64,000 nt of DNA, from contig CAVSKV010000002.1 in NCBI GenBank assembly GCA_963728785.1, positions 1,302,001 to 1,366,000 on the forward strand, written 5' to 3'. This document shows positions 1 through 8,040 of the stretch, piece by piece. The notes under the pieces are model-generated. The model was not told the DNA's origin. It ran no database searches and saw nothing but the letters and a program-made list of their open reading frames with translations. The DNA comes from JAGWRI01 sp963728785. GTDB lineage: Bacteria; Gemmatimonadota; Gemmatimonadetes; Gemmatimonadales; Gemmatimonadaceae. Each line of letters opens with the position of its first letter. Position 1 is the stretch's first letter. A program made the translations under genes and the position numbers.

Positions 1-2
1 GG

Positions 3-512
3 GGCGATCCGACGGCCACGGCGCGGAGCATGCGCGGCGTGATTCATGCGATGGATCCCAACCAGCCGGTGACGTCGGTGTTCACATTCGACGATCTGCT
101 GCGCGATGCGGTGGCGCAGCCCCGCGAGTTGGCGACGCTGCTGGGAGCGTCCGGCGCACTGGGAATCATTCTGGGCGCACTGGGGATCTACGGGGTGCTC
201 TCGTATCTGGTGAGCCAGCGGCGGCGCGAGATCGGCGTGCGGCTGGCGCTGGGCGCCGGCACCGGCCGCGTGCTCGGGATGGTCGTGCGCCGGGGGTTGG
301 GGCTGGCGGTGGCAGGAGTGGCCATCGGACTTCCGGCGGCGCTGGGCTTTGCGCACTTCATTCGCGGCGTACTGTACGGCGTGGAGCCCGGCGACCCACT
401 GAGCTTTGCGCTGGTCGCGGCGTCACTGGTGCTGGTAGCGCTCGCGGCCAGCTATCTGCCGGCGCGGCGGGCCGCGCACGTGGATCCGGCCATCGCGCTT
501 AGGAACGAGTAG
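3..512 (+). CDS. FtsX-like ABC permease, C-terminal part (5' truncated by window edge)
   Basis: The frame is open to the left edge, so this is the last ~169 residues of a longer protein. Three hydrophobic segments are visible, and between the first two sits the REIGVRLALGA motif typical of MacB/FtsX permease C-terminal domains. The end reads PARRAAHVDPAIALRNE, the usual tail of ADOP-type (acidobacterial duplicated orphan permease) proteins, which carry two FtsX domains and often lack a linked ATPase gene. The likely role is an inner-membrane permease of a MacB-like export or mechanotransmission system; the substrate cannot be read from the sequence. The next gene is ~500 bp away, so this is the end of its transcription unit. 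Confidence 0.85.
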   Translation, partial: GDPTATARSMRGVIHAMDPNQPVTSVFTFDDLLRDAVAQPRELATLLGASGALGIILGALGIYGVLSYLVSQRRREIGVRLALGAGTGRVLGMVVRRGLGLAVAGVAIGLPAALGFAHFIRGVLYGVEPGDPLSFALVAASLVLVALAASYLPARRAAHVDPAIALRNE

Positions 513-956
513 CGCGGCAGAATCGCAGACGTCCCGCTGTCAGAAGTCCGACGACGAGACGAAATTGCGAAACTGCAAACGTGTGCTGCAAGCTGTCAGT
601 GGACGCCGGTCAGCCAACTCCAACGGCGATTACAGCGCTATGGCGTTCGCTACTTCTCCACCGTGATCTCGGCGACCATGACCATCGCGACGTGCGGGGT
701 GCATCAGTACTTGTACCGGCCGCCGGGACGCCGGGGACGTTCGGCGTGCGCGGTGGCTCCGCATCGATCGGCTTCCTCCAGAGCTCGGCTCCGAACCGGT
801 GAATCGGCCCGATTTCCCCATCCCTCCGCCAGTCCCCCTGGTACGACGTTCGGGGAGGGTGGCCCCAGCCGGTATCCCATCCCCGGAGAGCGGAGCCGGC
901 GCGACATTGCCGGCACGCTTCCAACCAGGTCCAGCGCCAGCACGCGGGGCCGGGCC
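513..956. other. Gene-poor stretch between permease and toxin-antitoxin module
   Basis: About 440 bp with no convincing coding frame. Short overlapping frames on both strands are Arg/Pro/Ser-rich high-GC shadows with no recognisable domain or ribosome binding site. No tRNA or clear hairpin was seen. It ends where the promoter of the toxin-antitoxin pair begins. Confidence 0.6.
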
Positions 957-984
957 TTGCGTGTATAACTTTAGTAGCTATACT
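957..984 (+). promoter_or_regulatory. Candidate promoter and palindromic operator of the AbrB-Doc module
   Basis: A -35-like TTGCGT (957-962) and a -10-like TATACT (979-984) are 16 bp apart. An imperfect palindrome at 963-983, arms GTATAACT and AGCTATAC around TTAGT, lies in the spacer and over the -10. AbrB/MazE-type antitoxins usually bind such palindromes to repress their own operon, so autoregulation is a natural inference. A GGGGGAG ribosome binding site follows at about 998-1004. Confidence 0.55.
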
Positions 985-1006
985 GCTCGGCAACCCCGGG
1001 GGAGTC

Positions 1007-1234
1007 ATGATCCGACGCCAGACCCTCAAGAAGATCGGCGGTTCCGTGGCCACGGTGCTGCCCAAGACCATGCTCGACCGCTTCCATCTCGATGCCGGCG
1101 ACGACATCTATGTGGTGGAAACCGGCGAGGGCTTGTTGATCACGCCGTTCGATCCTGATTTTGCCGACGCCATGGCCGCGTACGCGCGCGGGGCGAAGCG
1201 GTATCGCAATGCGCTCCGCAAGCTGGCGCAATAG
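1007..1234 (+). CDS. AbrB/MazE-family antitoxin
   Basis: 75 residues. The N-terminal half (about 1-45) fits the SpoVT/AbrB swapped-hairpin DNA-binding fold: a basic start, the GGSVATVLPKTML segment, then DAGDDIYVVETGEGLLITP. The C-terminal part (DFADAMAAYARGAKRYRNALRKLAQ) is helical and would be the toxin-binding tail. The gene begins with ATG 3 nt after a strong GGGGGAG site and ends 3 nt before the Doc-like toxin gene, the standard antitoxin-first order. The antitoxin is expected to neutralise the downstream Doc protein and to bind the palindrome in its own promoter. Confidence 0.85.
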   Translation: MIRRQTLKKIGGSVATVLPKTMLDRFHLDAGDDIYVVETGEGLLITPFDPDFADAMAAYARGAKRYRNALRKLAQ

Positions 1235-1237
1235 CCG

Positions 1238-1654
1238 GTGGCGGCCAACCGACGAGCGCCCCGGTGGGTGACGCGGGCCATGCTCGATGCGATCCACCAG
1301 GCGCAGTTGGCCGAGCACGGTGGCTTGCCCGGCGTGCGGGACGATGGGTTGCTGGAGTCAGCGCTAGCCCGTCCGCGGCACAAATTCGCGTACGCCGCCA
1401 AGTGCGACCTCGGTGCGCTTGCGGCTGCCTATGCCTTTGGGCTCGCCAAGAACCACGGGTTCATTGACGGCAACAAGCGCGTGGCATTCATGGCCGCCTA
1501 CGTCTTTCTTGGCCTGAACGGCCATGAGATCGAGGCGACGGAGCCGGAGATGGTGACGGCTATGGAGGGCGTGGCGGCGGGCCGGACCTCCGAGGCCTCA
1601 CTGGCGGCTTGGGTTCGGAAAAGGCTGCGGCCGATTCGCGATAGCGACGAATAG
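1238..1654 (+). CDS. doc: Doc-family (death-on-curing, Fic fold) toxin
   Basis: 138 residues, close to the usual ~125-135 of Doc proteins. The diagnostic Fic/Doc motif HGFIDGNKR lies at residues 73-81 and contains the catalytic His and the nucleotide-binding loop. Doc proteins phosphorylate elongation factor Tu and stop translation. The N-terminal part (HGGLPGVRDDGLLESALARP) matches the conserved Doc N-terminal helix region. The start is GTG only 3 nt after the antitoxin stop, implying translational coupling. Doc is classically paired with Phd; here the partner is an AbrB/MazE-type protein, a less common pairing. The motif is intact, so the toxin is probably active. Confidence 0.88.
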   Translation: MAANRRAPRWVTRAMLDAIHQAQLAEHGGLPGVRDDGLLESALARPRHKFAYAAKCDLGALAAAYAFGLAKNHGFIDGNKRVAFMAAYVFLGLNGHEIEATEPEMVTAMEGVAAGRTSEASLAAWVRKRLRPIRDSDE

Positions 1655-1667
1655 GGGCGGCCGACCG

Positions 1668-1782
1668 CGCCCCTACCCCCGCACCAACTTCCGATACGTC
1701 ACCCGGTGCGGCTGATCCGCATCCGGTCCCTTCCGCTTCTTTAGATCTTCTTTATACGAACCGAAATTCCCCTCGAACTACG
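1668..1782 (-). repeat. Duplicated fragment of the ettA 3' end (copy 1)
   Basis: These ~115 bp match 4053-4167, the last codons and stop of ettA, without gaps. About 13 positions differ, and only one in the first ~72 bp. The orientation is the same as the genuine gene (minus strand). The copy begins a few bases before the ettA stop codon and fades inside the coding part. It has no start and cannot encode a protein on its own. It lies directly downstream of the Doc gene and, with the real ettA end, brackets the two lipoprotein genes. Confidence 0.85.
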
Positions 1783-2023
1783 CAGACGGAAGTGTGGTTA
1801 TGACGGGATTGGCATGCCCTTCATAGGGGAAAGCGAGGTAGGTCGTGTAGTTCACCTTTGTCACGAGCGCACCTTTGTGACAAAGCTTAATGTCACGGAT
1901 CTGGCCATATGGCTGGCGGCCGGAATCTTGGCATCGGTGCTCGCCCGCGGTGCGCTTCCGCTCGGACAAGCGCGACGACGGGCCCACGGTAGTCCCCGAG
2001 ACCCGTCGGCAGCAGCCTTGTAG
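1783..2023. other. Intergenic stretch with an inverted repeat
   Basis: No convincing gene. A perfect inverted repeat, TTTGTCAC (1857-1864) and GTGACAAA (1877-1884), is separated by 12 nt. The left arm and the loop/right arm also form an imperfect direct repeat of CACCTTTGT. It could be a regulator-binding site or part of a former element boundary; nothing adjacent decides between these. Confidence 0.4.
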
Positions 2024-3016
2024 CTACCGGCGGGGCACGGCGTACCGCTGACCGACGGTGTCCACCTGCGAGTAGCACGTGCCGTAGCCCGGGAGTAGGG
2101 TAATCGTGGTGGTATCGGTCTGTGTCTCCGGATCGAAGACCGGAAACTGCGCCGGCCCGCATGCCTGCTCGAACCAGAGTCCCATTCGCTGGATCACGTG
2201 GCCAGGGCCAAGGTACAACTCCGACAGCAGGAGTTGTGTCGTATCTCCCAACTCCGTGAACTTTGCGGGCGCCTCCAATTGCACGCGCCACTTCGCGAGT
2301 TGCGGCATGTAGGGCAGCGGCTGGAGCACGAGTTCCGGAACCTCCGCCACGCGTCGCCCGGTCCACTGTGCCGCTTCTCGGGCGGCAGATTCGGGTGATG
2401 GGGGAATGGAGAAGCCTGGTGCGATGCCGCCCGCAAGAAATCGCGAGCTGTCATTGCCGGCAATGCCGGTGAGGTAGCCATCCGAGGCCACGTGAAACTG
2501 CGTGTCGACGGCCGGGACCGCGACGCTCACCTCGGCGTCGCCGTCCACGCCGCACAGCGACGTCAGCCAGTACGACCCGTAGTACTGGCGCAGCACGAAG
2601 CTCACGCTCGACGGCAGCGGCTCGTAGGGGCTGCGAGCATAGTACGACCGCCCGCAGACCCGCAGCTTCGCAAGATCGATTGGCCCGCCGCGGTCTTCAT
2701 CTTCCCAGGAGTCCACGAAGAACACGCCGAACATCTGGACGAAGGCAGCCGACAGCGCCCTCGCCTGGGAGTCCGTTACCATGCCGGGAGGCGCTGACGG
2801 AAGCTCGAACTGCCCATTCGCCCGGAGCGCCGCCGCGGCGGCGCCGGTCACCAAGGTGGAGAGGGCGGGAGGTGTTGGGCGATCGATCCGGTCCGCGCAT
2901 GCGGCGGCGGCCAGCGCAATCGCAAGGAGCAAGACAGCGCCCGCGCGTCCGCGTCCGGAAGTCCCGGCACTCTTCCTCAAGCGCCGTGTGATCCTGCGGC
3001 TCTCCTGAACACCCAT
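2024..3016 (-). CDS. Hypothetical secreted lipoprotein (~330 aa)
   Basis: Not recognised as a known family. From the ATG at 3016 the protein starts with a basic stretch (RRITRRLRKS), then a hydrophobic segment AVLLLAIALAAAAC that ends in a lipobox with the acylated Cys at about residue 40. It is therefore likely an outer- or inner-membrane-anchored periplasmic lipoprotein. The mature part is globular and rich in aromatic residues, without repeats or a catalytic signature I can name. The frame is open upstream to 3076, but the lipoprotein signal fits the internal start better. It lies alone on the minus strand between the two outer copies of the ettA tail repeat. Confidence 0.65.
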   Translation of the reverse strand: MGVQESRRITRRLRKSAGTSGRGRAGAVLLLAIALAAAACADRIDRPTPPALSTLVTGAAAAALRANGQFELPSAPPGMVTDSQARALSAAFVQMFGVFFVDSWEDEDRGGPIDLAKLRVCGRSYYARSPYEPLPSSVSFVLRQYYGSYWLTSLCGVDGDAEVSVAVPAVDTQFHVASDGYLTGIAGNDSSRFLAGGIAPGFSIPPSPESAAREAAQWTGRRVAEVPELVLQPLPYMPQLAKWRVQLEAPAKFTELGDTTQLLLSELYLGPGHVIQRMGLWFEQACGPAQFPVFDPETQTDTTTITLLPGYGTCYSQVDTVGQRYAVPRR

Positions 3017-3076
3017 TCCCACAACCTCGAGCCTCGCTCCGCCAATCGCAACCTCGGCGAAGGCGTATCTGCTCAC

Positions 3077-3490
3077 TCGGCGCGTGAGGCGTTACGTCGG
3101 TACCACGCTACTGCACGTCACCCGATGCGGCTGATTGGAGTCCCTTGCCGCGCGGCGCCTTGCACGGCGAGGCGATATGGCTGCGCCTGGAGCCCATTCC
3201 CGAGTCTTCGACCGGCGTTTGAAACCGAGCACGTAATTCGAGCCGGTGAGCTCACCCGGCGTAGCCACGCCCTATTTAGGATGATACTCTCTCGGGTCTC
3301 CCAGTGCTTGTTTCATCTGGCAGGCGACAGTGCTCAACTGCCCCGATGCGCGACTTAATAGCTCAAGAGCCATCCCTCGCAGCGAATGCCCCGGGAACGG
3401 ATCCCGTGGATAGCGGCATGGCTGTGCTCGCATTAGGAATTGCGGGTGACGTCGCGTCGAGCGGATAGGTCTGTTGAAGAGTAGCCCTGT
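3077..3490. other. Gene-poor stretch with a short ettA-tail match
   Basis: No gene seen. At 3115-3135 a 21-bp core matches the ettA 3'-end sequence (4081-4101) at 20 positions, in the same orientation as the other copies. The rest has no domain-bearing frame. It ends with the AGGAGG ribosome binding site of the next gene. Confidence 0.45.
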
Positions 3491-3504
3491 ATTAGGAGGA
3501 TTAG

Positions 3505-3969
3505 ATGCGGCTATCCATTATCTTATCTTTGGTGGTCGGGATTGCGGCGTGCTCTGGCTCGACGACCTGTTCGCCCACCGCGCCGTGCACCGCTCTTCGA
3601 TCGACCGCCGACTCTCTGGCAGGGTCGTGGAGGGAAGTCCAGACGTGGGACGGCGTCGCCATTCAGATGTCGCTGACGGCCCACGACAGTTCGCTCGCCG
3701 GATTCGGGATCTACAGCGACACCAGCGCCGTTGGTGGCACGGCGCAGGTGACGGGCTTTGTCTTCTGGCAGGATTCGACCTTTGTTCCGGCGGGTTACGT
3801 GATCCCGGCACATCCCGTGGTCGTGCTTCACTTCGCGTTCAGCAGCGGGAGGTCGGCCACCTTCAATCAGGGCGTCATCGAGCAGCAGAACACACTCAGC
3901 GGTGTGCTGATCTTCGCCGATGATACATCCGCGAGCTTCGGGACGTCTTTCGTAAGAGCCACGCCATGA
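3505..3969 (+). CDS. Hypothetical small lipoprotein (154 aa)
   Basis: Starts at ATG 3505, just after a strong AGGAGG ribosome binding site. The N-terminus MRLSIILSLVVGIAAC is a short type II signal peptide with lipobox Cys16. The mature part is Ser/Thr-rich and beta-prone (AGSWREVQTWDGVAIQMSL, then alternating hydrophobic strands), resembling small beta-barrel or lipocalin-like periplasmic lipoproteins, but I recognise no specific family. It lies between a short ettA-tail match and the true ettA end, running towards ettA, so the two genes converge. Confidence 0.75.
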   Translation: MRLSIILSLVVGIAACSGSTTCSPTAPCTALRSTADSLAGSWREVQTWDGVAIQMSLTAHDSSLAGFGIYSDTSAVGGTAQVTGFVFWQDSTFVPAGYVIPAHPVVVLHFAFSSGRSATFNQGVIEQQNTLSGVLIFADDTSASFGTSFVRATP

Positions 3970-4057
3970 AATCAGTGGGGAAGAGAACGGTCGGCGTGAA
4001 CTGGGGTGGAGCGAAGTCGTTCACCTGCACGAGTTCTCTGATTGTCTGGAACCGCCC

Positions 4058-5734
4058 CTACCCCCGCACCAACTTCCGATACGTCACCCGGTGCGGCTGA
4101 TCCGCATCCGGCCCCTTCCGCTTCTTCAGATCCTCGATATACGCCTGGTAGTTCCCCTCGAACCACACCACCTCGCTGTTCCCCTCGAACGCCAGCATGT
4201 GCGTCGCGATCCGGTCCAAGAACCACCGGTCGTGCGTGATCACCACCGCGCACCCCGCGAAATCGATCAGCGCGTCTTCCAGCGCCCGTAAGGTATCCAC
4301 GTCCAGATCGTTCGTCGGTTCGTCGAGCAGCAACACGTTGCCGCCGCTCTTCAATGTTTTGGCAAGATGCAGCCGGTTCCGCTCGCCCCCCGACAGATCC
4401 TTCACCTTCTTCTGCTGGTCGGGCCCCTTGAAGTTGAAGCTCGCCAGATACGCCCGGCTGTTGATCTCCCGCTTGCCTACCTCGATCATTTCCCGCCCGC
4501 CGCTCACCTCCTGCCACACGCTCTTCTCGCCGTCCAGAGTCCGGCTCTGATCTACGTACGCGAGCTTCACCGTATCGCCGACCTTGAGTTCGCCGCTATC
4601 CGGGTTCTCGCTGCCCACGATCATCCGGAACAGCGTCGTCTTGCCCCCGCCGTTCGGGCCGATCACCCCCACGATGCCGCCCCGCGGCAGCGCGAAATCG
4701 AGCCCGTCGATCAGGATCTTGTCGCCATACGCCTTGTGCAGGTCCTTGGCGATCACCACGTCGTTGCCAAGCCGCGGTGCCGGCGGAATCACGATCTCAT
4801 GCTGCAGGATCTGCTCCTGCGCTTCCTGGCTCGCCAACTCCTCGAACTTCTGGATGCGCGCCTTGTTCTTCGCCTGTCGAGCCCGCGGTGCCATCCGCAC
4901 CCACTCGAGTTCGCGCGCCAGCGTCCGCTGCCGCGCACTCGCCTGCTTCTCTTCGGTCTGCAGCCGCGCCTGCTTCTGCTCCAGCCAGCTCGTGTAGTTT
5001 CCCTCCCACGGAATTCCCGTTCCCCGGTCAAGCTCGAGGATCCACTTGGCCACATTGTCCAGGAAATACCGGTCGTGTGTGATCGCCACTACCGTGCCCG
5101 GAAACTCCGCCAGATGGCGCTCCAGCCACGCCACGCTCTCGGCATCCAGATGGTTGGTCGGCTCGTCCAGCAACAACATGTCCGGCTGCTCCACCAGCAC
5201 GCGGCACAACGCCACACGTCGGCGCTCGCCGCCAGACAAGGTGTTCACGTCTGCGTCCCACGGCGGTAGACGCAATGCGTCCATCGCGATCTCGATCTTG
5301 TTGTCCAGGCTCCACAGGTCATGTGCGTCGATCTGTTCCTGCACCCGCGACTGCTCGGCCAGCAACTTCTCCATCGCCGCGTCGTCCATCGGCTCGGCAA
5401 ACGCCATCGAGATTTCGTCGAACCGCTTGAGCAGTGCCCGCTGCGCCGCCACGGCGAGTTCCACGTTCCCCTTCACGTCCAGCGACGCATCGAGCTGCGG
5501 CTCCTGGGGCAGATAGCCGACCTTCATCCCATCGGCTATCCAGGCTTCGCCCTGGTAGTCGTGATCCACGCCCGCCATGATCCGCAGCAGACTCGATTTG
5601 CCCGCGCCGTTTGGACCCAGCACGCCGATCTTGGCGCCATAGTAAATGGACAACCAGATTCCGCGCAGAATCTCCCGCTGTGGCGGGACGACCTTGCGCA
5701 GATCCTTCATGACGTAAATGAACTGCGGGGGCAT
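4058..5734 (-). CDS. ettA: Energy-dependent translational throttle protein EttA (ABC-F ATPase)
   Basis: 558 residues, the usual EttA length (~555). Two ABC ATPase domains are in tandem: Walker A GPNGAGKSS, signature LSGGERRRVAL and Walker B LLLDEPTNHLD in the first; GPNGGGKTT, LSGGERNRLHLA and LLLDEPTNDLD in the second. Between them is the basic, Arg-rich interdomain linker (RELEWVRMAPRARQAKNKARIQKFEEL). There are no membrane segments. ABC-F proteins bind the ribosomal E site; EttA gates the first elongation step according to ATP/ADP status. The last codons of this gene are duplicated at 1668-1782 and, in a 21-bp core, at 3115-3135. Confidence 0.95.
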   Translation of the reverse strand: MPPQFIYVMKDLRKVVPPQREILRGIWLSIYYGAKIGVLGPNGAGKSSLLRIMAGVDHDYQGEAWIADGMKVGYLPQEPQLDASLDVKGNVELAVAAQRALLKRFDEISMAFAEPMDDAAMEKLLAEQSRVQEQIDAHDLWSLDNKIEIAMDALRLPPWDADVNTLSGGERRRVALCRVLVEQPDMLLLDEPTNHLDAESVAWLERHLAEFPGTVVAITHDRYFLDNVAKWILELDRGTGIPWEGNYTSWLEQKQARLQTEEKQASARQRTLARELEWVRMAPRARQAKNKARIQKFEELASQEAQEQILQHEIVIPPAPRLGNDVVIAKDLHKAYGDKILIDGLDFALPRGGIVGVIGPNGGGKTTLFRMIVGSENPDSGELKVGDTVKLAYVDQSRTLDGEKSVWQEVSGGREMIEVGKREINSRAYLASFNFKGPDQQKKVKDLSGGERNRLHLAKTLKSGGNVLLLDEPTNDLDVDTLRALEDALIDFAGCAVVITHDRWFLDRIATHMLAFEGNSEVVWFEGNYQAYIEDLKKRKGPDADQPHRVTYRKLVRG

Positions 5735-5850
5735 GGGCGCTCAGGGTTGCGGGGTGGGAGGGAAACCTAACGACTCGCCCCGGACCACCCAACTTAAGGA
5801 GGCAAGCTCCCGGCTGGCCGCTCACGGCCCGCCGTTGCCGTTCCCGATGG

Positions 5851-6693
5851 CTACTTCGTCCAGATCAACGTCGCGCAGTTCGGCGAGTGTCTGCCCGACT
5901 GCGTCCCGTTGTACTGCGGCGGGATGTCGGACACATCGTACATCTCCACCCCCGCTACGTCCTCGATCGGTACGATCATGTCCACCGGGCCTTTCGTGGT
6001 TCGGCTGACGCGTCCTGGCTCCGGCGAGCGACTGGGTACGGTCACCCGAGCCCCGTCAACGTAGAGATTGTTCGTGCAGATCCCACGCCCCGTCGTCATC
6101 GCCAGATTTCTCGTCAGATCCTCCAGCGTCGTCATGCCCTCCAGCTTCTCCGCGGTCACGAACGCGGCCGACGGCGCCCCCGTCGTCATGCGCCGGTCGT
6201 AGAACCCCACGTCCTCCAACCGCTTAACGGTATCCGCCGGCCCGCGTGCCATGTGATTCCGCCGTGCGTTCGCCACCACCGCCGGTAACACGTGCCCCAC
6301 CCGTGTCATCATGATCACCAGCGGTATGGTGTCGGAGAACGAATTCGCCACCGGCAGGGTCACCGGCGAATAGCCGAGCTTGGTCACCCGGATGAGCCCG
6401 CCACTCGTATCGACGAAGAAGAGCGACAGCGTCCCCGTGCGCGTGGTGAGCGTGTGAAGGCCGGTCGCGATGTCGCGCACGTCGGCGCCCTCGATCGGAT
6501 CGCCCGTCTCGTCGTCGTACACCCCGATAATCCGCCCGCGATAGACCCGCAGCACGGGAGCGGAAGACGCACTGTCCTTCTGCTGCGCCCGCACCGCGTA
6601 TGGCACTCCCGAAGCCAGTGCCAGTACCAGTACCGCCAACGCCGCGGTCCACACGCACAGCGCCGGCTCGGTGACTCTTCGTCTCGCTTCCAT
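5851..6693 (-). CDS. Secreted carboxypeptidase-regulatory-like / TonB-plug-like protein without a barrel
   Basis: From ATG 6693, about 280 residues. An N-terminal hydrophobic segment (ALCVWTAALAVLVLALASGVPYAVRAQ) is a likely signal peptide ending near AQQ. Then comes a carboxypeptidase regulatory-like domain (GRIIGVYDDETGDPIEGADVRDIATG, TRTGTLSLFFVDTSGGLIRVTKLGYSP). The second half resembles a TonB receptor plug (TLEDLTRNLAMTTGRGI, NNLYVDGARV, IEDVAGVEMYDVSDIPPQY) and ends CATLIWTK. No beta-barrel follows. Such barrel-less proteins occur in Gemmatimonadota; their function is not established. The gene is divergent from the DsbD-like gene with ~140 bp between starts. The frame is open further upstream but would run into that neighbour's start. 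Confidence 0.7.
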   Translation of the reverse strand: MEARRRVTEPALCVWTAALAVLVLALASGVPYAVRAQQKDSASSAPVLRVYRGRIIGVYDDETGDPIEGADVRDIATGLHTLTTRTGTLSLFFVDTSGGLIRVTKLGYSPVTLPVANSFSDTIPLVIMMTRVGHVLPAVVANARRNHMARGPADTVKRLEDVGFYDRRMTTGAPSAAFVTAEKLEGMTTLEDLTRNLAMTTGRGICTNNLYVDGARVTVPSRSPEPGRVSRTTKGPVDMIVPIEDVAGVEMYDVSDIPPQYNGTQSGRHSPNCATLIWTK

Positions 6694-6832
6694 GCTGCCG
6701 CCTCGTCGTCCCCCCACGGCCGTAACTTGTTTACACTCGATACTACCTGCAACTCGAACGGTTGCCGCCTTCCACGGATTCCTTCCCCGCTCCCCGCTAA
6801 CCACCCACCGCACACCCTTCCATATTCCCCCC

Positions 6833-7546
6833 GTGTCCTTCTCCAACCTCTCCCACCTCCTCTCGGCGAATCCGCTCCTCGCCCTCCCGCTCGTCTTCGT
6901 CGGCGGTCTCCTCACTAGCCTCACACCCTGCATCTACCCGATGATCCCGATCACCATTGCGATCGTCGGAGGCCAGAGCGCCGACCCCGGAGCGCCGCGC
7001 TGGCGCCCGCTCCTCCTCACCCTCACCTACGTCGGCGGCCTCGCCCTGGTCTACTCCGCCCTCGGCCTCTTCGCCGGCCTCTCGGGCACGTTATTCGGAA
7101 CCGTCAGCACCAATCCCTGGTTGTATTTCGTGATGGCCAACGTCCTCGTGCTCGCGGCGCTGGCCATGCTCGACGTCGTGCCCATCCGCCTGCCCTCGGC
7201 GCTCGTCGCCCGGGCCAGCACCGCCGGCGCGGCGGGAAAGTTCACCGGTGCCTTTGTGATGGGCGCCGTGTCCGGCCTCGTCGCGGCGCCTTGCTCGGCG
7301 CCCGTCATGGCCGCGGTGCTTACCTGGGTCTCCACGACCAAGAGCGCCGTGCTCGGCTTTCTCTATCTGTTCGTGTTCTCGCTGGGCATGTCCGCCCTGC
7401 TCGTCGTCCTCGGCGCTTCGTCGGGCTCGCTCGCCCGGCTCCCGCGAGCTGGCGCCTGGATGATCTGGATCAAGAGGGCGTTCGCCTTCGTCATGTTGGC
7501 AGTCGCCGAATACTATCTGTTCAAGATGGGGCAGTTGGTTATATGA
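6833..7546 (+). CDS. DsbD/CcdA-type thiol-disulfide transmembrane protein
   Basis: About 237 residues from GTG 6833. Six or so hydrophobic segments. The first contains GLLTSLTPCIYPMIPITIAIVGG and a later one SGLVAAPCSAPVMAAVL: the two membrane Cys-Pro motifs that define the DsbD central domain/CcdA family, which carries reducing equivalents from cytoplasmic thioredoxin across the inner membrane. The periplasmic partner is the thioredoxin-like protein encoded immediately downstream, with an ATGA start/stop overlap at 7543-7546. Starts further upstream exist but would overlap the divergent gene and lack a membrane-protein character. Confidence 0.85.
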   Translation: MSFSNLSHLLSANPLLALPLVFVGGLLTSLTPCIYPMIPITIAIVGGQSADPGAPRWRPLLLTLTYVGGLALVYSALGLFAGLSGTLFGTVSTNPWLYFVMANVLVLAALAMLDVVPIRLPSALVARASTAGAAGKFTGAFVMGAVSGLVAAPCSAPVMAAVLTWVSTTKSAVLGFLYLFVFSLGMSALLVVLGASSGSLARLPRAGAWMIWIKRAFAFVMLAVAEYYLFKMGQLVI

Positions 7547-8040
7547 AAATCCATAGTCGCGTGGCGTTCGCCGCCGTGCTCCTCTGCTCCACCGTGCGCC
7601 CCGCTCCTGCCCAGGAGCTGGGACTCGACCTCGGCACCCACGCCCCCAATCCCACGGTCTATACACTCGACGGCGCCAAGACCACCCTCGCCGCCTACGT
7701 TGGCAAGGTGCCCACCCTCATCGAGTTCTGGGCCGTCTGGTGCCCCAACTGCAAGGAGCTCCGCCCGGCAATGAAGGCCGCCGCTGAGAAATACGGCAAC
7801 CGGGTCAGGTTCGTGGGCATCGCCGTATCGGTGAACGAGAATCCGCAGCGGGTCAAGGCGTTCGTCGCCAAATACGATATTCCCGGTGATCAGTTCTTCG
7901 ACACCGACGGCGATGCAAGCGACAAGTTCGCGGCCCCTGCTACGTCCTACGTAGTGGTGCTCGACAAGACGGGCAAGATCGTCTACACCGGGGTCGGCGG
8001 CACCCAGGACCTCGACGCCGCCATCAAGAAAGTCCTCTAG
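7543..8040 (+). CDS. Periplasmic thioredoxin-like protein (TlpA/ResA-like)
   Basis: 165 residues. A signal peptide (RVAFAAVLLCSTVRPAPAQ) is followed by a thioredoxin fold with the active site WCPNC, Cys67 and Cys70. The cis-Pro region appears as FAAPATSYVVVLD. It overlaps the DsbD/CcdA-like gene by ATGA, so the two are translationally coupled: the membrane protein should reduce this secreted thioredoxin, for cytochrome c maturation or disulfide repair. The stop codon overlaps the stop of the convergent decarboxylase gene (CTAG at 8037-8040). Confidence 0.88.
   Translation: MKIHSRVAFAAVLLCSTVRPAPAQELGLDLGTHAPNPTVYTLDGAKTTLAAYVGKVPTLIEFWAVWCPNCKELRPAMKAAAEKYGNRVRFVGIAVSVNENPQRVKAFVAKYDIPGDQFFDTDGDASDKFAAPATSYVVVLDKTGKIVYTGVGGTQDLDAAIKKVL

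Noticed and set aside
1814..2023. Small plus-strand frame of 69 codons between Doc and lipoprotein genes
   Set aside because: No ribosome binding site or domain, and it overlaps the inverted repeat; composition looks random.
3474..3923. 149-codon plus-strand frame overlapping the small lipoprotein gene
   Set aside because: The alternative frame from 3505 has an AGGAGG site and a proper lipoprotein signal, while this one has none.
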